NCBI GenBank assembly: GCA_903892415.1
Contig: CAITIQ010000104.1
Span: 1 to 44,510 of the forward strand
DNA: 44,510 nucleotides
Direction of reading: 5' to 3'
Origin: an uncultured delta proteobacterium
GTDB lineage: Bacteria > Myxococcota_A > Polyangia > Polyangiales > Polyangiaceae
The notes beneath the pieces were generated by a model, which was not told the origin of the DNA, searched no databases, and saw nothing but the letters and a program-made list of their open reading frames with translations. Below, piece after piece: positions 1-8,248 of the stretch. The translations under genes and the position numbers were made by a program. Each line of letters starts with the position of its first letter. The first letter of the stretch is position 1.

Positions 1-54
1 ACCAGCGCCGGAGCCCGCGCCACCAGCGCCGGGGCCCGCGCCACCAGCGCCACC
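1..54. repeat. Short tandem repeats coding for a Gly/Ala linker
   Basis: Two 21-base units (accagcgccggagcccgcgcc and a one-base variant) are followed by shorter accagcgcc units. They encode the GAGGAG-type linker of the gene running off the left edge. Such repeats often vary in copy number between strains. Confidence 0.7.
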
Positions 55-1503
55 AGCGTCGCCGCCGCCCGCGCCGCCGCCGCCTTGGCCGGTGGTCTCG
101 TCCTCACACGTGGCCGAGCAGCCGTCGCCGCCCACTTCGTTGCCGTCGTCACACTCCTCGTCCGACGCGAGCACGTCGTCGCCGCAGGTCGAGCTGCACA
201 CCGACGGGGCACCGGTGCACTGGAAGCCTTGCTCGGGCTGGCAGTCGGCCGCGCAGCCGTCGCTCGCGGTCGTGTTTCCGTCGTCGCAGCCTTCGGCTCC
301 GACGATGAGGCCGTCTCCGCAGCCAGGCTCGCAGCTGGAGGGCTCACCTCCGCAGGAGAAGCCTTTCTCCACCGTGCAGTTAGCCGCGCAGCCGTCCGCT
401 GCGCTCACGTTGCCGTCGTCGCAGCCCTCATCGGATGCGACGAGCCCGTCGCCGCAGGTCGACGTGCAGACGTTGGCGACGCAGGTGAAGCCTGGCTCCG
501 GGTTGCACGTCGCGCTGCAGCCGTCCCCCGCCACCGTTCCGCCGTCGTCGCAGGTCTCAACCCCTGCGAGCAGGAAGCCGTCTCCGCAGGTAGCCAGGGC
601 GCAACTCGTGGTGCAGGCGTCCGTGTTGATCGCGTTCCCGTCGTCGCAGCCCTCGAGGCCGCAAGTGAAGCCGTCACCGCAGCCGGTCTCCACAGCAGTG
701 CAGTTGCCGCGGCAGCCGTCGCAGTCGTTGTTGTTCGCGTCGTCGCAGACCTCAAGACCGCAGGTGAAGCCGTCACCGCAGCCAGTCTCCACGGCGGCGC
801 AGTTGCCGCGGCAGCCGTCGCAGTCGTTGGTGTTTCCGTCATCGCAGCTCTCACCGGCGGTCACGATGGCGTTGCCGCACGCCGTCACGGTGCAGTTGGA
901 GTCGCAGCCGTCGCCGCTGGTCAGGTTGGCGTCGTCGCAGCCCTCGCCGAGTTCCAGCGTGCCATCTCCGCACACGGGCGCGAAGAGACGCACAGCTCCG
1001 TCAGCGTTGGCGTGGCCTGCGATCGCAGGGGAGGCGTAATTCGAGAAGTTCGGGTTGGTGTTGACCGAGCTGAAGCTGCCTTGGGCCGCGACGGCGCTAT
1101 CGAATTGCCAGAGTGCGCCGACGTCGGAGATGGCGCCGATGTCGTAAGTGACCCCCGCCTGCAAGGTGAACGTGAAGGGGTCCGATGCCTTCCAACTCAT
1201 TCCGTCGTCGACGAACGCCTTCGGCGTGCTCACGAAGAGCACGTTGTGGTTCGCGTGCCCCAAAATGACGAACCTGAGGTTGCCGGCGGAGTTGAGGTCG
1301 TTTCGAACCGCGATACCGTTGATCGTCACGTTTACGGACGACGTGACCTGCGAGCCTAGGGAGCTGCCGGCTGCCCGGTTCGCCGTGCTATTCGCCCCGT
1401 TCCAGGTATCGAAGACCTGTGCCGCCAGGGCGGGGCTTGCGATCAGCCATCCGATCAGCGAGAGCACGATGGTTAAGAAGGCTCGAATCCGCAGGCTCGT
1501 CAT
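1..1503 (-). CDS. Secreted DUF4215 Cys-rich repeat protein (partial, runs off left edge)
   Basis: Read on the minus strand, the frame from ATG at 1503 is open for 501 codons to the window edge. It begins with a signal peptide (MTSLRIRAF then a hydrophobic run ending SPALA, about residues 1-27). Residues about 30-170 look like a beta-rich domain without cysteines. From about residue 176 on come at least seven copies of the myxobacterial DUF4215 repeat, with units such as CGDGTLELGEGCDD and CDDGNTNDCDGC. The last visible residues are a Gly/Ala linker (GGAGGAGPGAGGAG). The C-terminus, possibly a membrane or sortase-like anchor, lies outside the window. The family is of unknown function and is typical of secreted proteins of Myxococcota. 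Longer open frames on the opposite strand are composition shadows: only this frame gives a signal peptide and regularly spaced cysteines. Confidence 0.88.
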   Translation of the reverse strand, partial: MTSLRIRAFLTIVLSLIGWLIASPALAAQVFDTWNGANSTANRAAGSSLGSQVTSSVNVTINGIAVRNDLNSAGNLRFVILGHANHNVLFVSTPKAFVDDGMSWKASDPFTFTLQAGVTYDIGAISDVGALWQFDSAVAAQGSFSSVNTNPNFSNYASPAIAGHANADGAVRLFAPVCGDGTLELGEGCDDANLTSGDGCDSNCTVTACGNAIVTAGESCDDGNTNDCDGCRGNCAAVETGCGDGFTCGLEVCDDANNNDCDGCRGNCTAVETGCGDGFTCGLEGCDDGNAINTDACTTSCALATCGDGFLLAGVETCDDGGTVAGDGCSATCNPEPGFTCVANVCTSTCGDGLVASDEGCDDGNVSAADGCAANCTVEKGFSCGGEPSSCEPGCGDGLIVGAEGCDDGNTTASDGCAADCQPEQGFQCTGAPSVCSSTCGDDVLASDEECDDGNEVGGDGCSATCEDETTGQGGGGAGGGDAGGAGGAGPGAGGAGSGAG

Positions 1504-1645
1504 CGTTTATCCTTTGTCGCTGCGCGGCTGGTCCACGCGACCGCCGTGCTACTCCGAGGGTAGTCAACCGACGGGCCGCACCTACGTCAATGGTCATACC
1601 AATTGATATTCTGCGTGACCGGTAACCGTCGCCGTTGCTGCCGAC

Positions 1646-2026
1646 TTACGCGAGCGGGAACGGCGGCTGCCCTCCGAACAGCGCAGCCGTCGGCGCCGGC
1701 CTCGGAGTCCGCCCCACAAACACCGCCACGATGATGAGCGCGATGCCACAGAGATAGAGCAGGGAGAAGAGGAACCCGAGGTTCGCCATCTTCGCTGCGA
1801 ACTCTTTGTGGGGCACGTTTTCGGCAAGACGTTTGCGCATCAGCGAGTCATACGTGTACGCCCAGATCACCCGCTCGACCAGGACGATGGCGCATCCGGC
1901 TGCGACGAGCTGAGCGGGGAGACGGACCTTCGACAGCTGGGTAAGCGAGTAGAGGAGTGCCCCGCCGAACGCCAAGAGAGACGTGATCTGGCTCAGCATG
2001 ACCTCCGCGAAGATGTTCTTTTCCAT
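1646..2026 (-). CDS. Small integral membrane protein, unknown function
   Basis: This 126-aa protein starts MEKNIFAEVML. Three hydrophobic segments are visible: about 8-28, about 38-56 and about 86-104. The loop between the second and third is charged (SLMRKRLAENVPHKEFAAK), and the tail is Pro/Ala-rich. I recognise no family. It stands alone: the next gene upstream on this strand is far away and the genes on both sides point away from it. Third codon positions are mostly G or C, as in neighbouring genes, which supports real coding. Confidence 0.75.
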   Translation of the reverse strand: MEKNIFAEVMLSQITSLLAFGGALLYSLTQLSKVRLPAQLVAAGCAIVLVERVIWAYTYDSLMRKRLAENVPHKEFAAKMANLGFLFSLLYLCGIALIIVAVFVGRTPRPAPTAALFGGQPPFPLA

Positions 2027-2138
2027 GCTAGGAGCCTCGACCTTTGCGGAGGCCGCGTAAATCTGTTCACTGCATGCAGGTCCGACGAATCCTCTACAAG
2101 GCGAGCCGGCGAGTTACATTGGACGCGCGGACGACCCC

Positions 2139-3197
2139 TTGAACCACCGAACTTACGAGCCCTCGGTCCATGCCGCCATCCTCGCCGGGGCTGGGTGGGC
2201 CACGCTCATGCTAGCTGGCTGTGAACCGGGGATCGACGCTGAGCGCAGTGCCTCTTCGAGCGTCCCCACGGAGGCGACCGTCGCGCGCGCATCCGTCAGC
2301 GCCAGTGCAGCTGCTAACGCCAGCGCACCCGCCGGCCCTTCGCTACGCGGCTCGTCGAACGCGCCGGCGCCCGTGAGTGCCGTGTTGGTACGCGGCAGTA
2401 TCGACCACCAGCCGGTCGAGCTCACCTTCGCGCGCGCCACACCCAAGCGCTTCGGCATCGAGGTGGAGCTCTCGGACGGTGCGCTGCCGTGCGGCGGCTC
2501 TGGTCCCAAGCGGCTCGGCTTCACGGTCGCGCCCGACGTGAAGGGCACCTTCTTCGAAGGCAGCACCTTCAGCCTATCGATCGATCCGCTCGCGCCATAC
2601 GCCGCGAGCTCCGCCTTGGTGCGTGTCGATCGCTACGATCCGGATCAGCGCCGGCTCCGCGGCGAACTCGCCGTTTTTCAGCAGGCCGCTGCAAAGCCCA
2701 GGGACTACATCAAGCAGGCGGATCTGCGCGGCACCTTCGACGTGGCGCTCTGCCCCGCCGAGAAGGACGCGCCGCTGCGCGCACCCGGCCCGATCGAGCC
2801 GTTGTCGGAGGTCGCTTCGGGCATCGCCTTCCGCGCGAAAGAGTCACGCCCTGGCACGGTCGACGAGATCTGGCTCTTCTCCAAGGACCGGCCGTTTTCC
2901 TGCGCCACGCCGGCGCACCCGAACCGGCATAGCTTCGTCATCGGCTCCGACATCGGCGTGGCGGAGCTGGGCGGTATGCGCAAAACCGGTCCCCAGCCGG
3001 TGCGCGCCCTCTTTCACGAGCCCGCGCCCGACTCGTTCGTCACCGGCGGCTCCGCCGATCCGATGGGCTTCGCTCAGATCGAGTGGGTCGGCTTCGATCC
3101 GAAGCCCGGCAGAGAGCTGCGCGGCGAGCTCACCATCTTCGGCTACGACCTGAAGGGCGGGACAAGGCAACCGTTTCGGGCCAAGGTCTGCCCTTGA
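2139..3197 (+). CDS. Putative lipoprotein, unknown function
   Basis: The 352-aa protein has a hydrophobic N-terminus ending in a lipobox (MLAGC), so it is probably exported and lipidated. A low-complexity Ser/Ala/Pro linker follows to about residue 85. The rest is a globular region without a family I recognise; two internally similar halves are suggested by DVALCPAEKD and FRAKVCP, each placed at the end of a segment. The start is a TTG at 2139, chosen because the only in-frame ATG (about 2208) would leave too little signal peptide. It converges on the PAAR-like gene at 3225-3614, separated by only 27 bases, so it is not part of that operon. Confidence 0.75.
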   Translation: MNHRTYEPSVHAAILAGAGWATLMLAGCEPGIDAERSASSSVPTEATVARASVSASAAANASAPAGPSLRGSSNAPAPVSAVLVRGSIDHQPVELTFARATPKRFGIEVELSDGALPCGGSGPKRLGFTVAPDVKGTFFEGSTFSLSIDPLAPYAASSALVRVDRYDPDQRRLRGELAVFQQAAAKPRDYIKQADLRGTFDVALCPAEKDAPLRAPGPIEPLSEVASGIAFRAKESRPGTVDEIWLFSKDRPFSCATPAHPNRHSFVIGSDIGVAELGGMRKTGPQPVRALFHEPAPDSFVTGGSADPMGFAQIEWVGFDPKPGRELRGELTIFGYDLKGGTRQPFRAKVCP

Positions 3198-3224
3198 GGT
3201 CGACGTCGCGACACCTTCAGGCCT

Positions 3225-3614
3225 TCAGGCCTTGAGGATGATCACCTTCGGCTGGCTGGGTACGAGCCGGACGCCGGGACAGTTGGTGTTGTTCTGGATC
3301 CCAAAGCTCGTCATGCGCTGCGCTGGTGCGTAGCCGACGAGGCAGGTGAACGCGCACACGAGCCGCCGCGACGGCCCCATCACGAGGCCCGAGGCGACGC
3401 CGAGCATCAAGCCCGGCTGATCCCCGAGCGTCACTGGGATGGTCGTCATCATGTTGTGGGCGGGCGCGTAGAACGTGAGGATGTTGTAGGCCGCAGGCAC
3501 GCCCATCGGGCCCATGGCCATGTTCGGATAGGGGATGGGCGCCGCGACAGGCGGCGTCATGCAGACGTCGGGGAAGCCCATGTCCATGCCCATCATTTGT
3601 GTATTTGCAAACAT
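3225..3614 (-). CDS. DUF4150 (PAAR-like) domain protein, T6SS spike tip
   Basis: This 129-aa protein is the last gene of the vgrG operon. It begins MFANTQMMGMDMGFPDVCMTP; the pattern FPDVCxTPxxxxxPIPYPN is the usual N-terminus of the DUF4150/PAAR-like family. The rest (GVASGLVMGPSR, then a threonine/cysteine-containing turn) fits the short Gly-rich beta cone of these proteins. Known members cap the VgrG spike and either carry or recruit effectors. This one is the bare domain with no C-terminal extension, so it carries no toxin itself. It lies 8 bases downstream of the DUF3540 gene, consistent with co-transcription. Confidence 0.88.
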   Translation of the reverse strand: MFANTQMMGMDMGFPDVCMTPPVAAPIPYPNMAMGPMGVPAAYNILTFYAPAHNMMTTIPVTLGDQPGLMLGVASGLVMGPSRRLVCAFTCLVGYAPAQRMTSFGIQNNTNCPGVRLVPSQPKVIILKA

Positions 3615-3622
3615 GGCTCCTC

Positions 3623-4345
3623 CTATCCGAGCTGCACCAGCTCGCCGTCGACTTTTACCAGGGCCTTCGCCGTGACCACCGCGTTCTCCGCGTGGATCAT
3701 CGCCGACTTCTCCGCCGCGAGATCCAACGTGCCGACGCGCACATGTTCGAGCTCGGTGACCACGCGCGAGACGCGCGTCGCCGTCTGCTGCACGACCTCC
3801 GCGACCGACTCGATCGCGCGGGCCACGAGCTTCGTACGCGTGACTTCGGCGAGCACCTCCGAGCCGAGCAAGCGGAGCTTCGAGAACGTCATCTCCGCAA
3901 CCTCACTCTTCGCTTCGAGCGCCTTCGCGCGGAGCGAGAGCGTCCCGCGCGTCGCCAGCGATGCGCCCTGTGCCGCCACGACGTCCACGCGCCCCGAGGT
4001 CGACTCGACCCGAAGGTCTCCGTCGGCCGTGAGCCGGATGGGCGACTGCTCCTCCTCGCGCTCGAGCACGGCGAGCACGTACGTCCGGCCATCGGCGTGC
4101 GCGAGCAGCACGCGATCGCGCAGCTCAGGCGCTACGATGCAGGCGGGCGCGCGCTTCGCCCGGAGCGCCCGCGAGCCCGTCCACACCACGAGCACCGGCC
4201 CCTCGATCCGTTCGATCTGGCCCGTCTCGAGGCTGGGCGCGCCGGACGTCGCCTGCAGATCGGCCACAGCGTTCGCTGCGTGATCGGGCACGTGCTCCTC
4301 GCTGAGGAGCGCTTGTTCGCCGGTCGGGGGAAGGGGTGAGATCAT
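3623..4345 (-). CDS. DUF3540 domain protein, T6SS accessory
   Basis: I start the gene at ATG 4345 (MISPLPPTGEQ), which has a GAGGAG ribosome binding site 6 bases upstream; the open frame extends to 4441 but that part overlaps the upstream gene. The 240-aa product has the DUF3540 layout: an N-terminal part with GQIERIEGPVLVVW, an OB-like beta region, then many short beta strands (LRVESTSGRVDVVAAQG, LSLRAKALEAKS) resembling a beta-helix. DUF3540 genes are found beside DUF4150, DUF2169, pentapeptide and vgrG genes in type VI clusters. Their exact role is unknown; a spike accessory or adaptor role is my inference from context. The gap to the preceding pentapeptide gene is 13 bases. Confidence 0.83.
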   Translation of the reverse strand: MISPLPPTGEQALLSEEHVPDHAANAVADLQATSGAPSLETGQIERIEGPVLVVWTGSRALRAKRAPACIVAPELRDRVLLAHADGRTYVLAVLEREEEQSPIRLTADGDLRVESTSGRVDVVAAQGASLATRGTLSLRAKALEAKSEVAEMTFSKLRLLGSEVLAEVTRTKLVARAIESVAEVVQQTATRVSRVVTELEHVRVGTLDLAAEKSAMIHAENAVVTAKALVKVDGELVQLG

Positions 4346-4358
4346 CGCGCGCTCCTCA

Positions 4359-5414
4359 TCAGTATCGTGACTTGAACCGCTCGGCCTTGGCCAGCTCTTC
4401 GTCGTCGCCCAAGGCGATCGCCCGGCTCGTGAAGATCGCATCCTTGTCGCGGGTCGCGTGGAAGCGCGTGCGGTAGAGGCCGGCGCCGGTGAAGTCGGCG
4501 CGCTCCACGTTGGCGTAGCTGAAATCTGCGTAGGTCAGCTTGGCGTCGGCGAAGTTCGCGTGCTCGCAAGAGGCGTGCTGAAACATGGCGAGCTCGAGAT
4601 CGGCACGAGTGAAGTTCGCGCTCAACGCCTTCGCCTTCGGGAAGAGCGACTGGTAGAGCCGCGCCTTGCGGAAGCTCGCGCCCTCGAGGTTCGCCTCGAT
4701 GAAGAGGGTGTTGGGCGCGTCGGCTTCGTCGAACTTCGCGTTGCGCAGCGTGGAACCTTTGAAGTTGCAGTTCGGCAGCTTGGCGCGCGTGAAGTCGCAG
4801 CCGGTGAGGTCGGTGTCGAACATCTGCACGTGCGCGAGGTCGAGCTCGGCGAACTTGATGCCCGCGAGGCCCGTTCGAAAGAAGACCGCCTTGTCCCAGC
4901 TGGTCCGGTCGATCTTCATCCCACGCACGCTCGCTTCGAAGAAGACCGTCCGCTCGATGCGCGAGCCGGTGAGGTCCAGCTCGTCGAGCTTGGTCTGAGC
5001 GAAGGTCAGGCGGTCGACCAGGGTGCCCGCGAGGTTGAGTCGCGTTGCGTCGCAGCTCCCCAGCGTCGCGAGAACCGTGCGCGCCGTGCGCCAATCGGCG
5101 CCGACGAGGTCGGTCTCGTAGAACTGCGCCGCACGGATGTCCGCGCCGTCCCACGCAGTGTTCGCGAACACCGACTGGTAGATCGCCGTCGCCTGGAACG
5201 AGGTCTCGGCGAGGTCGGCCGAGGAGAAGTCGCACTTGTAGATCGACGCCTCGCGGAAGCGCGCGCCCTTCAGGTTGCAGCTCCGGAAGCTCACGCCGGC
5301 AAGCGCGATACCGCCGAAGTCGACCCCGGAGAGATCCATGCCATTGAAGTTTTCGTTCGAAAGCGACAGCTCGGTTGGGAGCCTCGCCAGGAGCTCTTCA
5401 CGCGTGGTGGTCAC
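4359..5414 (-). CDS. Pentapeptide repeat protein
   Basis: The 351-aa protein is almost wholly made of pentapeptide repeats (A[D/N]LxX) from about residue 20 to 325: for example MDLSGVDFGG, CDFSSADLAE and ADFSYANVER. Such repeats fold as a right-handed quadrilateral beta-helix. No signal peptide or membrane segment is seen. Its ATG overlaps the stop of the upstream DUF2169 gene by 4 bases, so the two are translationally coupled and may bind each other. In vgrG-DUF2169-DUF4150 clusters such proteins are frequent but their function is not settled; structural adaptor or cargo are both possible. Confidence 0.88.
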   Translation of the reverse strand: MTTTREELLARLPTELSLSNENFNGMDLSGVDFGGIALAGVSFRSCNLKGARFREASIYKCDFSSADLAETSFQATAIYQSVFANTAWDGADIRAAQFYETDLVGADWRTARTVLATLGSCDATRLNLAGTLVDRLTFAQTKLDELDLTGSRIERTVFFEASVRGMKIDRTSWDKAVFFRTGLAGIKFAELDLAHVQMFDTDLTGCDFTRAKLPNCNFKGSTLRNAKFDEADAPNTLFIEANLEGASFRKARLYQSLFPKAKALSANFTRADLELAMFQHASCEHANFADAKLTYADFSYANVERADFTGAGLYRTRFHATRDKDAIFTSRAIALGDDEELAKAERFKSRY

Positions 5415-8239
5415 GGCGTCTCCTCAGGTGTTGCGTCGATGAGCTTGGCGTTCTCCTCGGAGAGCGATCCGGCGCGCGTGATTTGCATGAGATAGGCGTC
5501 GGTGAAGTTGGTCTTGGAGTCGCCCTTCATCTTCGAGAGGTCGGCGCGGAACAGGTTCGACCCGCGGAAGTCTGCGCCGTGCACGAGGGCCTTTTGCAGC
5601 ACGGCGTTGATGAGCCAGGTGCTCTTCATGTCGGTCCATTTGAGGTTGCTACGGATGAAGAGCGAGCTTGGTGCCCGCAGCTTGTAGAGCTTCGCGTTCG
5701 ACAGGTCCGCTCCCGAGAAGTCGCACGTCTCGGCGTCGGCCTCGGTGAAGTCAGCGCCCGCGAGGTTGGTCGCGCGGAGGCACGCCTGGCGCATGTAAGC
5801 GCGCCGAAAGGTCGCCCCGGGGAAGGCCGTATCGTCGAGCATGGCCATGCGATCGACCTTGATCTCATCGAAGTTCATCTCGTCGCCCGTCGACTGGATG
5901 AACGTCGTGCGCGTGAGCTTCGCGCCCTTGAAGGAGACGCGATCGAACTTGGCCTTGATGAAGGTTAGTTGATCGGCCTCGATCTCCTCGAAGGACGAGC
6001 CGGAGAGGTCGCCCTCGATCAAGGTCGTCATCGTGAGCTTGGCGCCCGCGAAGTCCACCTCGCCGAAGGTCGTCTTCACGAAGGTCGACATGTTGATGCT
6101 CGCGCCACGGAAGGACCCGCCTGCGAGGTTGCTCTCGAACCACTGGCTCTTCTCGAAGCGCGCACCCGCGAAGCGCGCGCCCGCGAACGTCGAGCGCGAG
6201 AGGTTCGCCTCGCGTAGGTCCGCACCCGAGAAGTCCCCGCCGTCGAGCGAGGCCCGCCCGAGCATCGCGCCGCGCAGATCACAGCCGGTGAGGACGGCCC
6301 CCGCGAAGCGGGCGCACTCGAACAGCGCGTTGCGGAGCTTTGCCCCCGAGAGGTCTACGCCCGACAGATCGACGCCGGTGAAATCGAAGCCCTCGAGGCT
6401 CTCTCCTTGCGCGAGCCTGCTAAGCGCGAATTGCACGCGCGACGCTGAGTCTTCCGGCGAGAGCATCGCGGGCGGCTCGAGCGAGGTGTGCCCGAAGGAG
6501 CGGTAGCCCTTGAGTGCGAGCTCATCGAGCTCGACGAGCCTTTGCCGGTCCAGCTTGTTGAGCTCCGCGCGCTGGGCCGACACGTCGACCTTGTGCTCGT
6601 TGGCGAGCTTCTCCAGCTCCTCCCGCAGCTTGTCGAATTGCCGCACCGCGGAGTGCTTGGGTGGCCCAGCTGCGTCGATCAGGGCCTGCTTCTTCAGCTT
6701 GTCGTAGTCGAGCTCGACTTCTTCCTGGCCGTGCTCCTTGCGCGCAGCGCGGATCTCGGCGAACCGCTGGCGCATCTCCTCTTCGCCCCTCGCTTGCCGC
6801 TCCTTCAGATCAGTCTCGGTCTTTTTGAGCTCTTCGCGTGCGCGCGCCATCGCCTGCGGGATCTCGCCGAGCTTCGTCGGGATACCGGGGCCGCCCATCA
6901 GGTCGATCTTCGGGACCGACGCGAGCATCTTCTCCCTCAGGTCCGCCTCGTCGAGCTTCTCTCTGGCGGTGGCTTGGTACTTCTCCGGCAGGTGGTCGAC
7001 GCGCATCGCCTTTTCGACCTCGATCTCGATGCGCTCGTGCGCCTCCGCGGTTTGCTTGTCGACCACGGCCTGTCCGCGCTTGCGCCGGAGGTGCTCGATC
7101 TGCACGTGTTCGGCCATGTCGTTCCAACCTTCCTCGAGCATGTCCGGCTCGACGAACCAGGAAGGAAGCAGCGTGGAGTCCTCCAGCAGCTCTGCGTGAA
7201 ACTCGGTCAGGTCCTCGCGGATCTTCGAGATGCGCATGAAGTGGCTCGGCTCGCGCAGCTCGCCGAGGCCGTCGATGCCGGCGATCAGCGTCCGCACGTC
7301 GTGCGCGTCATCTTCCTCCACCGGCACGGTGCCGCGGAACAGCAACACGCCGAGCATCATGCTCGGGAAGGCGATCACCGTGTCGATCCGCAGCGGTACC
7401 TCTTCAGCGTGGTCCGGCCGCTTTTTGCGCTCGATGAACGCGCGAACGACCGCCGGTGGGAACGTGGTCGTGAGGTTGGCGTGCTCGGGGTTCATGCCGC
7501 TGATCGACAGCGACTCAGCCCCGTCGAAGAAGCCAACGATGCGCTGCTCGGGCGGAGCGACGTTGAAGAACTCCCAGTCGAAATCCTCCGGGTAATACGG
7601 AAAGCGCGTCTCCAGCCAGGTGCGGTCGTACGTTCCGCGCCGCTTCACGCGCTCCTTCGACATCACGTCGAGCGGGCCGAGCAGCGCGGGTCGGGGGCGA
7701 TCTCTGCGCGAGGTCACCGGCTCGCGGAGTAGCTCGACGTTGGGCAGGAGGTGCGCCTCGATCCCGTCGATGGTCATCATCCCGAGGCCGCGGCCGACCG
7801 GGTTCTCCTCGAAGCCTTCGCCGCCGAAGGCGCGTTCGGCGACGAGCGGCATCTCCGTGAAGGGCCTCGGCTCGGTCGCCGCGGAGAGACCCCACGCGCG
7901 ATCGCCGAAGACGAGGAGCTCGCGGCCCGCGAGCACCTTCTGCTCCTTGCCCTCGCCGCGGGTGACGGCGAAGCGCACGACCTGCATCGGCTTCGGCTCG
8001 GCGCCCGTGTGCGCGCTGCCGAACACCAGCAGCTCGCCGCGCGTCTTCGGCATGAACTCATCCACGACACCGTTCGGCGTCGACTTGGTCACGGCCTTCC
8101 AGAGGACGACCTCCTGCTGTAGCGCCTTGGGCGCGTCGAGACGGAACGTCAGCATCGCCGTGACGCTGAGCACGGGTTTACCGACGTTCTCGAAGCAGCG
8201 ATGAAGGAGGCTGAGCCGGAGCGGCTTTACGATGCGCAT
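5411..8239 (-). CDS. DUF2169 - coiled coil - pentapeptide repeat fusion, putative T6SS adaptor
   Basis: Three regions are visible in this 942-aa protein. Residues about 10-315 match DUF2169: MRIVKPLRLSLLHRCFE at the start, then GDRAWG and FNVAPPEQR, the last a typical motif of the family. Residues about 370-590 are a highly charged, probably coiled-coil stretch rich in Glu, Lys and Arg (EELKKTETDLKERQARGEEE). Residues about 616-915 are pentapeptide repeats (FDFTGVDLSGVDLSGAKL and on). DUF2169 proteins accompany PAAR/DUF4150 effectors and are regarded as loading adaptors or chaperones. The gene lies 9 bases after vgrG and overlaps the following pentapeptide gene by 4 bases. Confidence 0.88.
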   Translation of the reverse strand: MRIVKPLRLSLLHRCFENVGKPVLSVTAMLTFRLDAPKALQQEVVLWKAVTKSTPNGVVDEFMPKTRGELLVFGSAHTGAEPKPMQVVRFAVTRGEGKEQKVLAGRELLVFGDRAWGLSAATEPRPFTEMPLVAERAFGGEGFEENPVGRGLGMMTIDGIEAHLLPNVELLREPVTSRRDRPRPALLGPLDVMSKERVKRRGTYDRTWLETRFPYYPEDFDWEFFNVAPPEQRIVGFFDGAESLSISGMNPEHANLTTTFPPAVVRAFIERKKRPDHAEEVPLRIDTVIAFPSMMLGVLLFRGTVPVEEDDAHDVRTLIAGIDGLGELREPSHFMRISKIREDLTEFHAELLEDSTLLPSWFVEPDMLEEGWNDMAEHVQIEHLRRKRGQAVVDKQTAEAHERIEIEVEKAMRVDHLPEKYQATAREKLDEADLREKMLASVPKIDLMGGPGIPTKLGEIPQAMARAREELKKTETDLKERQARGEEEMRQRFAEIRAARKEHGQEEVELDYDKLKKQALIDAAGPPKHSAVRQFDKLREELEKLANEHKVDVSAQRAELNKLDRQRLVELDELALKGYRSFGHTSLEPPAMLSPEDSASRVQFALSRLAQGESLEGFDFTGVDLSGVDLSGAKLRNALFECARFAGAVLTGCDLRGAMLGRASLDGGDFSGADLREANLSRSTFAGARFAGARFEKSQWFESNLAGGSFRGASINMSTFVKTTFGEVDFAGAKLTMTTLIEGDLSGSSFEEIEADQLTFIKAKFDRVSFKGAKLTRTTFIQSTGDEMNFDEIKVDRMAMLDDTAFPGATFRRAYMRQACLRATNLAGADFTEADAETCDFSGADLSNAKLYKLRAPSSLFIRSNLKWTDMKSTWLINAVLQKALVHGADFRGSNLFRADLSKMKGDSKTNFTDAYLMQITRAGSLSEENAKLIDATPEETP

Positions 8240-8248
8240 GAGGTTGGG

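Noticed and set aside
85..1359. Long plus-strand open frame (424 codons) and overlapping frame 92-1039
   Set aside because: Antisense to the DUF4215 gene; they consist of Ala/Val/Arg or Pro/Ser runs made by the repeats and lack any domain.
4458..7732. Plus-strand frames opposite the pentapeptide genes (4458-5495, 6488-7732 and others)
   Set aside because: Shadows of the periodic pentapeptide coding sequence.
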